Assembly: GCA_035516175.1 (NCBI GenBank)
Contig: DATJAO010000069.1
Location: 27,404-91,403 of the forward strand
Reading direction: 5' to 3'
Source: DASPSR01 sp035516175
GTDB lineage: Bacteria; Nitrospirota; UBA9217
DNA length: 64,000 bases
This document shows, piece after piece, positions 48,587 through 57,156 of the stretch. The translations under genes were made by a program, and so were the position numbers. Each line of letters begins with the position of its first letter. Within the stretch, counting starts at the first letter, position 1. The notes beneath the pieces are model-generated. The model was not told the origin of the DNA, searched no databases, and saw only the letters and a program-made list of their open reading frames with translations.

Positions 48587-50755
48587 TTATGTCTGTTTCA
48601 AGGCCTCGAGCACCGTTTCCGGCTTCATCGGTAATTGCCGTATCCGTGCGCCGACGGCGGTGAATACTGCGTTCGCGACTGCCGGCGCAACGGGCGGTAC
48701 GCCGGGCTCTCCGATCCCCCCGAGCTTTTCATCGCTCTTCACGATATGCACGTCGACTTCAGGCGCCTCGCTCATCCGCAGGAGCTCGTAATCGCCGAAG
48801 TTCGCCGACTTGACGCCGCCGTCGGCAAGTTCGACCTTTTCTTTCAGTGCCGAGCTCAGGCCCATGGTGAGACCGCCCATCATTTGCGCCGACACGATCC
48901 CGGGATTTACGGTTGAACCGCAGTCAACGGCGCAGGTGACCTTATGCACCTTGATCGTACCGTCTTTTCTATTTGCCGACACCTCGGCGACCTCGGCCAC
49001 ATAACTGCCGAATGACATATGGTACGCGATGCCGCGGGCCTGTCCTTTGGCCATAGGTTTGCCCCATCCTGCCTTCTCCGCAGCCACTTGAAGCACGCGC
49101 TGCGCACGCGGATGTTTCTTGAGGAGCCCGAGCCTGAATTCGAGAGGGTCTTTCCCGGCTGCATGGGCAAGTTCGTCCACGAAGCTCTCCACGGTAAAGG
49201 CATTATGCGAGCTCCCCACGGACCGCCAAAACCCCACGGGAACAGGCGTGTCAAACCGTACATACTCCACCGTGATGTTCGGGACCTCATATTCCATGTT
49301 CTCCAAACCTTCCACGGCCGCGTTGTCAATGCCGTTCTTCATATATTGCGGGAACACTCGGGCGAAGATGGAGGGGCAGACGATCTTGTGCGACCAGCCG
49401 GTGACGCGGCCGTCATTGTCAAGCGACGCCTGTATCCTGCTCACGTTCATGGGTCGGTAAAGATCATTTTGCATGTCCTCTTCACGTTTCCACACGAGTT
49501 TCGCAGGTTTGCCCGTGGATAGGGACAGAAGCAGCGCTTCTTCAACAAAGTCCTTTTCGAAGCGCCTGCCGAAGCCGCCTCCGAGGAAAGTGGTGTGCAC
49601 GTTTATCTGCTCCGGCTTTAAGCCCGTAATCTGCATCGCGGTCTTAAGCACGCCTGATTGGTTCTGGGTCGGCACCCAGATATCGCACCCGTCTGGGCGC
49701 ACGTGGGCCGTGCAGTTCATCGGCTCCATGGTCGCATGGGAAAGGAATGGCAATTGGTACACTGACTCGATCCTCGTTGCGGCTGCCTTCAATGCACTCG
49801 TAACATCGCCGTCATTCCGCGCAATGATGCCCTTGATTTCCAAGTGGCTGATGAAATCCTTCTCAAGCGACTTCGTGCTCAGGTCGGGATGCCGTGCATT
49901 CTTCCAATCCGGTTTTAAGGCGTCCCGGCCTTTCCATGCAGCGTCGATCGTATCGGCGCAGACGGCCATACCGCTATGGATCGGAACGACAGCACGAACA
50001 CCGGCCACCCCCTCCGCGGCTTCTTTATTAAAGGAAACAAGGTTAGCCTCGTAGGCAGGCGGCCGGATAATGGCTGCGTAGAGCATGCCGGGCAAGAAGG
50101 AATCGATGCCAAACTGGGCTGTGCCGTTCACCTTGTCATGCATGTCGAACCGTGGGATCTCCTTGCCAATGTACCGGAGCTGTTTTTCCATCTTGAGTGC
50201 AGGGTTTTGCGGCACTTCAAGCTTCGACGCCTCATTTGTGAGCTGACCGTAGGTCAGCATGCGGTTGCTCGTGAGGTGCCGCACTTTGCCGAAATCAACA
50301 GCGCACTCCTTGACCCCTACGTTCCACTCACGGGCCGCTGCGATCAGGAGCATTTCGCGTGCCGCGGCACCGGCCTTCCTGAGTGGCTCATGCATATGCC
50401 GGATACTTGAACTGCCGCCCGTGGCTTGGGTACCCCATTCCGGGTCCTTGTAAGCATCAGCCGCAGGTGCAACCTCCATACGGACATTCTTCCAGTCCGC
50501 ATCGAGTTCATCGGCAACGATCATGGGCAGCGAGGTATACACTCCTTGGCCCATCTCCGACTTATTAACCACAACGATCACCATATTATCGGGCAATATT
50601 TTCAGCCACACGCTTGGGCGAAAGCTAAAGGGTTCTTTCTCCATCTCTCCGGCGGACAGCAACCGATATCCCATGGGCGTTGCGGCGACGGCTATGCTGA
50701 GGCCCGCACCCGCGGTGATTTTCAGGAAATGTCTTCTCGTGATTGTCGTCTTCAT
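48587..50755 (-). CDS. Xanthine-oxidase-family molybdopterin subunit, Tat-exported (IorB/aldehyde dehydrogenase-like)
   Basis: The 722-residue protein begins with a twin-arginine signal (MKTTITRRHFLKITAGAGLS) and has the IorB-type molybdopterin domains: VVVNKSEMGQGVYTSLPMIV, TQATGGSSSIRHMHEPLRKA, TTFLGGGFGRRFEKDFVEEA, PVPVGFWRSVGSSHNAFTVE and GIGEPGVPPVAPAVANA. The final glutamate context fits the catalytic Glu of the family. It should hydroxylate an aldehyde or N-heterocycle in the periplasm together with the 2Fe-2S subunit, passing electrons to a cytochrome not seen here. Its start overlaps the small-subunit stop (ATGA), with GGGAGGGAG upstream. The substrate is unknown. Confidence 0.9.
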   Translation of the reverse strand: MKTTITRRHFLKITAGAGLSIAVAATPMGYRLLSAGEMEKEPFSFRPSVWLKILPDNMVIVVVNKSEMGQGVYTSLPMIVADELDADWKNVRMEVAPAADAYKDPEWGTQATGGSSSIRHMHEPLRKAGAAAREMLLIAAAREWNVGVKECAVDFGKVRHLTSNRMLTYGQLTNEASKLEVPQNPALKMEKQLRYIGKEIPRFDMHDKVNGTAQFGIDSFLPGMLYAAIIRPPAYEANLVSFNKEAAEGVAGVRAVVPIHSGMAVCADTIDAAWKGRDALKPDWKNARHPDLSTKSLEKDFISHLEIKGIIARNDGDVTSALKAAATRIESVYQLPFLSHATMEPMNCTAHVRPDGCDIWVPTQNQSGVLKTAMQITGLKPEQINVHTTFLGGGFGRRFEKDFVEEALLLSLSTGKPAKLVWKREEDMQNDLYRPMNVSRIQASLDNDGRVTGWSHKIVCPSIFARVFPQYMKNGIDNAAVEGLENMEYEVPNITVEYVRFDTPVPVGFWRSVGSSHNAFTVESFVDELAHAAGKDPLEFRLGLLKKHPRAQRVLQVAAEKAGWGKPMAKGQARGIAYHMSFGSYVAEVAEVSANRKDGTIKVHKVTCAVDCGSTVNPGIVSAQMMGGLTMGLSSALKEKVELADGGVKSANFGDYELLRMSEAPEVDVHIVKSDEKLGGIGEPGVPPVAPAVANAVFTAVGARIRQLPMKPETVLEALKQT

Positions 50756-51207
50756 GGTCTGCTCCCTCCCTTCGAAGCGAGTCGGATCGCGCTCTTGATC
50801 TTCGAATAGGTGCCGCACCTGCAGAGGTTGCCGTCCATGGCCTGCAGGATCTTCGTTTCCGAAGGATGGGGGTCTTCGGCCAGCAATGCAGCGGCCTGCA
50901 TAATCTGGCCCGTCTGGCAGTAGCCGCACTGCGGGACCTGTTCCTGGATCCATGCTTTCTTTATCGGGTGGTTTTCCGGAAGCCCTTCGATGGTCGTGAT
51001 CTTCCTTCCCTGCGCATCGACCACCGCAATCTGACAGGAGCGCTGCGCCTTGCCGTCAATGTGCACCGTACACGACCCGCACATGCCGATGCCGCAACCG
51101 TATTTTGTTCCTGTGAGTTTGAGCCGTTCGCGGATCACCCAAAGCAGGGGAACGTCGGGCGCAACATCCACCTTATATGACTTGCCGTTGATCTCAAGAC
51201 TTATCAT
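50752..51207 (-). CDS. 2Fe-2S subunit of the xanthine-oxidase-family dehydrogenase
   Basis: The 151-residue protein has a plant-type [2Fe-2S] domain (C38, C43, C46, C58 in YGCGIGMCGSC...SC) and a second helical [2Fe-2S] domain (C94, C97, C129, C131 in CGYCQTGQ and CRCGTY). It lacks a signal peptide and is probably exported bound to the Tat-signal large subunit. GGAGGTGTTCT precedes the ATG. It is the first gene of the four-gene unit with the large subunit, XdhC and MocA. Confidence 0.93.
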   Translation of the reverse strand: MISLEINGKSYKVDVAPDVPLLWVIRERLKLTGTKYGCGIGMCGSCTVHIDGKAQRSCQIAVVDAQGRKITTIEGLPENHPIKKAWIQEQVPQCGYCQTGQIMQAAALLAEDPHPSETKILQAMDGNLCRCGTYSKIKSAIRLASKGGSRP

Positions 51208-51507
51208 AGAACACCTCCATTCCGGTTGTAAGACATTTCTGCCTATAAAGTCTGAAAATCATTCAAATGTAGTGGTGAGAGATACTGTTTGGCTGGTTAT
51301 TGTCGCATGATAAAAGCTTATCACCGGCAAGGAGAATGTCAAGGACGGTGGCAGAAGGCCTTGTGCAGCCTAAGTACTAGGAGTGCCAATGCAAGTTATT
51401 GTTATTGCGTGCCAGCGGCGAAACAATCCTGGCTGTTCATTTGCATAAAGACAGGATTGCTCCATCACGGGAGCTCTTCGCAATACACGTCGCGGGGTTC
51501 GTGCGAA
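51208..51507. other. Gene-free stretch between divergent and convergent units
   Basis: No gene, RNA or repeat is visible in these 300 nt. The dehydrogenase promoter should lie here on the minus strand, but I could not single one out. Confidence 0.55.
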
Positions 51508-52539
51508 TCAGTATTCATTAATCGCGTCAATAAAGCTCCGGAGCCGTCCGAAGTCCTTGCGATTGAAATCCACTATGAGCCTCGAGAGATGGGCAATTTC
51601 TGGTTCATCGGATTCCGCAGGCAGCGGTCCTGAAAGCACGATGTCTCCCTGCGGCAGGAGAATGTCTCGAAAACGCTCCTTGAGCCTCCGGATATGATGT
51701 GGTGCCAGGGCCGACGTGAGCCGGATCACGAGCTGCCCGTTGACATACCGCATGCTGTGGTAGCGGCTGTAAAAACGGTTGATATGCTTGACAGCAGCGT
51801 CCCCGGAGTTGACCCTCTCGAAGAGCGAAAAATCCGACGCGCTGATATATCCCCGCGCGAGCATTTCTTCCTCCAGGAACCTGATCCATGCAGTCCAGTA
51901 GGTGCCCCCCGGCTCGTCCACGAGCACAAGCGGCAGGGGATTGCGTTTTCCCGTCTGGACGAGCGTGAGCGTTTCCATGGCCTCGTCGAACGTGCCGAAG
52001 CCGCCGGGGAAGAGCGCCACGGCATCCGCCTCCTTGAGAAAGGCCACCTTGCGGTTAAAGAAGTATTTGTATGTGATGAGGCGAGGGTTGCCCTCGAGCA
52101 CGGGGTTCGGCTTCTGCTCGAAGGGAAGACGGATATTCACGCCGAAGGAATGCTCGGGTCCGGCGCCTTCGTTCACGGCCTGCATGATACCGCCCCCGCC
52201 GCCGGTGATGACCATGTAGCCAGATTCAGCGAGTTTCGTACCGAAGTTGCGCGCCATCGCGTACACCGGCTCACCGCGCTCCGTCCGCGCAGAGCCGAAG
52301 ACAGTGACCTTGCGCACGTTCCGGTAGGGGCCGAAGATCTTTGACGTGAATCGCATCTCCTTGAGCGTGGTGTTCATAAGCTTCAGGTCCGCGCGCTCGT
52401 CGTCCTCCTGGCCGGCCTTGAGCGCGGCTATGATCATTTCGCGGACATATTCCGGACGATGGATGCCGTCGGCAGTCTCCATTAAACTGTCGATGCCCTC
52501 ATCCACTGGGCCGTTGTTTCTAGTGAAGTGTAGTTTCAT
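51508..52539 (-). CDS. LOG-family (TIGR00730-type) Rossmann-fold protein
   Basis: The 343-residue protein has the LOG motifs GGGGGIMQAVNEGA and PGGFGTFDEAMETLTLVQTG. Relatives remove ribose-phosphate from nucleoside monophosphates (cytokinin-activating type in plants) or have unknown roles. A C-terminal extension of about 130 residues (ALAPHHIRRLKERFRDILLP, DFGRLRSFIDAINEY) and a helical N-terminus make it longer than the 180-residue core. AAGGAGAG lies 11 bases before the ATG at 52539. It is monocistronic. Confidence 0.88.
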   Translation of the reverse strand: MKLHFTRNNGPVDEGIDSLMETADGIHRPEYVREMIIAALKAGQEDDERADLKLMNTTLKEMRFTSKIFGPYRNVRKVTVFGSARTERGEPVYAMARNFGTKLAESGYMVITGGGGGIMQAVNEGAGPEHSFGVNIRLPFEQKPNPVLEGNPRLITYKYFFNRKVAFLKEADAVALFPGGFGTFDEAMETLTLVQTGKRNPLPLVLVDEPGGTYWTAWIRFLEEEMLARGYISASDFSLFERVNSGDAAVKHINRFYSRYHSMRYVNGQLVIRLTSALAPHHIRRLKERFRDILLPQGDIVLSGPLPAESDEPEIAHLSRLIVDFNRKDFGRLRSFIDAINEY

Positions 52540-53012
52540 GGTGATCGATACTCTCCTTAAAATGAGATGTTGCAGGAATCCATAATAAGACATTTTAAGG
52601 TTTTTGTCGAGGGGAGAAGAGGATTGAGCACCCCTCTTTTAAGAAAGAGGCGTGAAGGGGATTGAGGTCGTTTCGCGCAGAGGCAGACGACGCGAAGGAG
52701 AGACGCTCATTCTTTGATTTATCCTCTGCGCCGTAAAACCTCGCCTCTTCAGGCCGGCGAAGATGTCAAATGCGAATCAGGTGATTATTCCTATTTTTTG
52801 ACTATTTGAGAAAACATCGATTTGGCATCCGGCATCTGGTATCTGTCCCTCTTGATTACAAAAAGAGCTAAAGCGATTCTCTTCATAAAGGGGTATAGTA
52901 CAGTTTCCTGAGAAGCGTAGATTCAGATACTTTCCGAATCCACCTCTCTTCTTAGGCACTGTCACTGTACAAACGTGACGAAACAAATGCTGAGCAGGAA
53001 CAAGGAAGTGCT
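52540..53012 (+). mobile_element. Gene-free stretch with a degenerate IS605-type right end
   Basis: TCGCCTCTTCAGGCCGGCGA followed by AGATGTCAA (52741-52769) repeats the core of the hairpin end at 12131-12160 (CTTCAGGCCGG ... GATGTCAA) with several changes. Nothing else is recognisable. No transposase gene is nearby, so it looks like a relic. Confidence 0.4.
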
Positions 53013-53420
53013 ATGCTGAAAAAGTATTTGGCAGGGCAAGACGTTGCATCCTATTGTACCAGGTGCAAGTTGAACCGCGACCATACCATTATGGCAATGG
53101 ATGGATCGGACATAACAAAGGTGAGATGTAGAAACTGCGGCAGTACCCACAAATTCAAGAATCTCTCTGACGCCCCAAAAGTCCGGTTGCCGAGGACGAA
53201 AAAGCTGGCCGACGCCGACGCTACGGCAGAAATCATTTGGGAGGCCGGTATGGCAGCAGCAAAAGGGGAAGAACATGTTTATAGCATGGCTGCGAAATAC
53301 CACGTGGGTGACATTGCCCTTCACCATACTTTCGGCAAAGGCATCGTGATGAAGCTCTATGTGAACAAGTGCAACATGCTTTTCAAGGACAGGGAGCGAC
53401 TGATGGCCTCTGCCAATTAA
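53013..53420 (+). CDS. Zinc-ribbon protein with a Tudor/UvrD-tail-like domain
   Basis: The 135-residue protein has an N-terminal zinc ribbon (C15/C18 CTRC and C39/C42 CRNC) and a C-terminal barrel-like segment (YHVGDIALHHTFGKGIVMKL, YVNKCNMLFKDRERLMA) resembling the 'GD-V-H-FG-G-V' pattern of UvrD/PcrA C-terminal Tudor-like domains. A nucleic-acid or RNA-polymerase contact is plausible but unproven. I know similar conserved hypotheticals in Geobacter-like genomes. No clear ribosome site precedes the ATG. Confidence 0.7.
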   Translation: MLKKYLAGQDVASYCTRCKLNRDHTIMAMDGSDITKVRCRNCGSTHKFKNLSDAPKVRLPRTKKLADADATAEIIWEAGMAAAKGEEHVYSMAAKYHVGDIALHHTFGKGIVMKLYVNKCNMLFKDRERLMASAN

Positions 53421-53932
53421 TACGAATGCAGGTATTATTGTGGCATGGCGAGAACGGGGACCCTCGTTTGACATCGCGGTGCGCAGCCGAAAGTATTCCA
53501 AACCGCTGAAGAGGTTCCCTAATCTTATGCGATAAAGATGGGATCGCGGCCCAGCAGCCGTTTTCTTCGTTCTTGACGTTCGCTCGCGATGCCAGCGTAA
53601 CAACAAAGAACACGCAGACTTCAGATATTCGGTACATGCATCGGGTATCTGTCCTCGGTTTCATGACCCCTGCCTCGGGACCCCGACTTTTCCGCATACC
53701 CCCAAGATACATCGTTCTTTTCTCCTTTATCTCTGCGTTAAATTCAATTATACTCATATTATAATCATCAACAATGAAAGGTTTTTTCTACGTGTATATA
53801 TCCTAGCCGGGAGGTTGTCGTAGCCGCAGGAGAATGGGTCACGATGAACAGCCATCAGCAGAAAACGTTATCAAAAATGCCAACACGTTAATTGAACGCT
53901 TCATGCCCCTGACTTCCTGAGAGGAATGCGTC
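53421..53932. other. Leader region of mgtA
   Basis: About 500 nt have no assured gene. A TATAAT at 53760-53765 (weak -35) predicts a leader of about 165 nt for mgtA. Within it a 28-codon frame (ATG at 53834, stop TGA at 53918-53920) lies just before the mgtA ribosome site. Leader peptides control some mgtA genes, but this one has only two Pro codons and a poor start, so a role is speculative. Confidence 0.35.
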
Positions 53933-56482
53933 ATGACGGTTTCTGTTTCTGAAAAGGAATCCGCTTTCTGGCAACAACCCATACCGGAGCTGCTGAGGCG
54001 CTTGAGCGCAACAGCAGCCGGTCTCTCCAGCAGCGAGGCAACTGACCGTCTGAGGCTGGTCGGCCCCAATATGCTGCATCCGCCGCGGAAGCGGCTACTG
54101 GTGCTGCAGTTTCTCGCCAGATTCCGAAACCCCCTCGTTATTATCCTTCTTGTCGCCAGCGCTGTATCGGCCTTCACGGGCGACGTTACCAGCTTCCTGA
54201 TCATCAGCACCATTGTCGTCTTGAGTGTTACCCTGGATTTCATACAGGAGCACCGGGCAGGCAAGGCAGCAGAGCAGCTCCGCCAATCGGTGGCCATCCG
54301 CGTCCAGGCGCTGCGTGACAACAAGAGCGGCGATATTCCTGTGGCAGAGCTCGTGCCGGGGGATGTGGTGCTGCTTGCTGCGGGGGACCTCGTGCCAGGG
54401 GATGGGCGAGTGTTGCAGGCACGAGACTTCTTCGTGAACCAGGCGCTCCTGACCGGCGAGTCCTATCCCGTGGAAAAAGTCGCTCACGATCTGTCCGGAG
54501 GCGGCTACGATATCGCTGATGCCGAAAATTCCGTGTTCATGGGCACCGCTGTCGTAAGCGGCTCTGCGACGGTGCTTATTTGCCGCACCGGTCCGGCTAC
54601 GGCCCTGGGAGAGATTGCAGATACCTTGACGGCAAAGGCTCCACCCACATCGTTCGAACAGGGCACTCAACGCTTCGGGCTGCTGATCATGCGTCTCACA
54701 ATCCTTCTCGTGCTTTTTGTGGTCCTGGTCAATGCCCTGTTCCACAGGGCGTGGCTAGATTCGTTCCTCTTTGCCGTGGCGCTCGCGGTAGGCTTGACCC
54801 CCGAACTCCTCCCCATGGTGGTTTCCGTCACCCTGGCCAGAGGCGCAATGCGCATGGCGGCCAAGAAGGTGATCGTAAAAAGGCTGGAATCAATCCATAA
54901 CCTGGGGAGCATGGATGTGCTCTGCACGGACAAAACCGGCACGCTCACCGAGGCTCGCATCCGGCTTGAGCGTCACGTGGACAGTCACGACCGCGAAAGC
55001 CGTCGCGTTCTTGAGCTGGCTTACCTGAATAGCTTCTTCGAGACCGGTTTAAGGAGCCCGCTGGATGATGCCATTCTCGAACACAGAGAAATCGATGTAA
55101 CAGTTTGGCGGAAGATTGACGAGTGCCCCTTTGATTTTGAGAGGCGCCGGGTGTCCGTGCTTGTCGAAAATGGTCGGAGCAGACTCCTCGCGGTCAAAGG
55201 AGCTCCTGAGGATATCCTTCGTCTCTCCACCCTATATGAGGAGAACGGAGAAGCGAACCTGCAGCCGCTGGACGAGTCCGCTTTGGACCGGATCCAGGCA
55301 CTCAACGAAGAACTGGGACGTGACGGTTTCCGTGTGCTGGGAATCGCGTGGAAACGGGTCGGGCTCGATCATCCCCATGCAGTAGTCGATGATGAAACGG
55401 AATTGGTCTTTGCCGGGTTTGCCGCGTTTCTCGACCCGGCGAAGAAGAGCGCGCAAGAGGCATTGGCCAGGCTCACTCATGCTGGCGTGACGGTCAAGAT
55501 CGTGACCGGTGATAATGAATTGGTGACTCGGCATATTTGCGAAAAGCTCGACCTTCCGATCATTGGCGTAATGATTGGCACGGAAATCCAGGAGATGAAC
55601 GATCAAGCCCTGCAGGCGCGAGTAGAGGATGTGAACCTGTTCTGCCGGGTGAACCCCGCTCAGAAGAACCGGATCATTCTCGCCTTGAAGCAGCGCGGCA
55701 GGGTTGTCGGATACATGGGCGATGGCATCAATGACGCCCCCTCCCTCCATTCAGCAGATATCGGCATTTCCGTGGACAGCGCCGTGGATGTGGCAAAGGG
55801 GGCGGCGGAGATGATCCTTCTGGAGCAGGACCTGAATGTGCTCTGCGAAGGAGTTGTCGAAGGCAGGCGCACCTTCGGCAATATCATGAAGTATATTATG
55901 ATGGGTACCAGCTCCAACTTCGGCAACATGTTCAGCATGGCCGGGGCGACTCTCTTCCTTCCATTCCTTCCGATGCTCCCGGTGCAGATCCTTTTGAATA
56001 ACCTCCTTTATGATGTGTCGGAGATCCCCATCCCGCTAGACAGCGTGGATGAGGAATATCTCACCCACCCGCGGCACTGGAATATGACCTTCATCCGCAA
56101 CTTCATGCTGGCCGTGGGGCCGGTCAGCTCGATCTTCGACTTCCTGACCTTTTACATCATGCTTCACGTGTTCCATGCCGGGGAAGAGCTTTTTCACACT
56201 GGCTGGTTCGTCGAATCCATGGCGACCCAGGTGCTTGTCATCTTCATCATCCGCACGCGCCTGAACCCCCTCAAGAGTCGTCCCAGCTTCTGGCTTACCC
56301 TGTGTTCCCTTATGGTCGTAGCGCTGGCCGTGTTTTTTCCCTACACACCGCTCGGCAGGTATTTCGGCTTTGTGCCGCCGCCATTAGCGTTCTATTTGAT
56401 CCTGGCCGGTCTCGTTTTGTTCTACCTCTTTGCCGTTGAAGGGATCAAACAGTGGTTTTTCCGCCGCTTTGCCACACCGTAA
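53933..56482 (+). CDS. mgtA: Magnesium-translocating P-type ATPase
   Basis: The 849-residue protein is a P-type IIIB ATPase: N-terminal cation ATPase region, actuator TGESYPVEK, phosphorylation motif DKTGTLT with D333, nucleotide-binding VKGAPEDILRL, hinge GDGINDAPSLHSADIGISVD and about ten membrane helices, including NNLLYDVSEIPIPLD near the C-terminus typical of MgtA. It imports Mg2+ using ATP. It replaces or complements the decayed CorA remnant at 2635-2912. GAGAGGAATGCGTC precedes the ATG. Confidence 0.93.
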   Translation: MTVSVSEKESAFWQQPIPELLRRLSATAAGLSSSEATDRLRLVGPNMLHPPRKRLLVLQFLARFRNPLVIILLVASAVSAFTGDVTSFLIISTIVVLSVTLDFIQEHRAGKAAEQLRQSVAIRVQALRDNKSGDIPVAELVPGDVVLLAAGDLVPGDGRVLQARDFFVNQALLTGESYPVEKVAHDLSGGGYDIADAENSVFMGTAVVSGSATVLICRTGPATALGEIADTLTAKAPPTSFEQGTQRFGLLIMRLTILLVLFVVLVNALFHRAWLDSFLFAVALAVGLTPELLPMVVSVTLARGAMRMAAKKVIVKRLESIHNLGSMDVLCTDKTGTLTEARIRLERHVDSHDRESRRVLELAYLNSFFETGLRSPLDDAILEHREIDVTVWRKIDECPFDFERRRVSVLVENGRSRLLAVKGAPEDILRLSTLYEENGEANLQPLDESALDRIQALNEELGRDGFRVLGIAWKRVGLDHPHAVVDDETELVFAGFAAFLDPAKKSAQEALARLTHAGVTVKIVTGDNELVTRHICEKLDLPIIGVMIGTEIQEMNDQALQARVEDVNLFCRVNPAQKNRIILALKQRGRVVGYMGDGINDAPSLHSADIGISVDSAVDVAKGAAEMILLEQDLNVLCEGVVEGRRTFGNIMKYIMMGTSSNFGNMFSMAGATLFLPFLPMLPVQILLNNLLYDVSEIPIPLDSVDEEYLTHPRHWNMTFIRNFMLAVGPVSSIFDFLTFYIMLHVFHAGEELFHTGWFVESMATQVLVIFIIRTRLNPLKSRPSFWLTLCSLMVVALAVFFPYTPLGRYFGFVPPPLAFYLILAGLVLFYLFAVEGIKQWFFRRFATP

Positions 56483-56566
56483 TAAAAGCAGAGAACATTG
56501 GGAAAAATACTGACTGCGGAGGCAGGAGATAATCTTCGGCATTGATGGACAGGGGAATGATACGAC

Positions 56567-57100
56567 ATGGCTGGAAAACCCTCCAATATAGTTCTGATCG
56601 GGATGCCCGGCTCAGGCAAGAGCACCGTAGGCATCATTCTGGCCAAACTGACGGGGCGGGACTTCGTTGATACCGATGTCCTTATTCAGACGCAGCAAGG
56701 CCGGGCCTTGCAGGACATCGTCGACCGGGACGGTTACGTGGCCCTCCGTGCGATCGAGGGGAAGATCCTTCTCGCTCTCGACTGCCGCAATCACGTCATC
56801 GCTACCGGCGGCAGCGCCGTATACTGCCACGCCGCAATGACGCACTTGAAATCAGGCGGCATCGTTGTCTTTCTCGATGTGGACCTGCAGACCCTGGAAA
56901 AGAGAGTTCATGATTATGAGACCAGAGGTCTCGCAAAACGTCCGGACCAGAGCGTGACAGATCTGTTTGCGGAGCGGTCCGCCTTATACCGACAATATGC
57001 GGATGTCACCATCGACTGTGTCGGATTAAGCCATGAGGAGGTCTGTGCGAAGATCGTTGAAGATCTTGAGAGGATGAAATGCAAAGGTCGCTCGCAATGA
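56567..57100 (+). CDS. aroK: Shikimate kinase
   Basis: The 177-residue protein has Walker A IGMPGSGKST (11-20), DTDVLIQTQQGRALQDIVDR (shikimate-binding), VIATGGSAV and the lid/Arg region ETRGLAKRPDQSVTDLFAER. It phosphorylates shikimate in aromatic amino-acid synthesis. ATG at 56567 follows AGGGGAATGATACGAC. The usual GFR-x-x-E after the DTD helix is replaced by DGYVALRAIEGK, so activity is likely but slightly divergent. Confidence 0.88.
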   Translation: MAGKPSNIVLIGMPGSGKSTVGIILAKLTGRDFVDTDVLIQTQQGRALQDIVDRDGYVALRAIEGKILLALDCRNHVIATGGSAVYCHAAMTHLKSGGIVVFLDVDLQTLEKRVHDYETRGLAKRPDQSVTDLFAERSALYRQYADVTIDCVGLSHEEVCAKIVEDLERMKCKGRSQ

Positions 57101-57122
57101 CGTCTTTCCGCTGCGAATGCTC

Positions 57123-57151
57123 TTGATATTGTCTTCCGTGGCCGGCATAAT
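57123..57151 (+). promoter_or_regulatory. Sigma70-like promoter of the B12 radical SAM gene, near-leaderless
   Basis: TTGATA and CATAAT are spaced 17 nt. The predicted start site falls at the ATG at 57157; no Shine-Dalgarno is seen. Confidence 0.5.
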
Positions 57152-57156
57152 GAAAT

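Noticed and set aside
53834..53920. A 28-codon leader peptide upstream of mgtA
   Set aside because: Start codon is too close to AGGAG and the peptide lacks the Pro-rich features of known mgt leaders; kept only as a remark.
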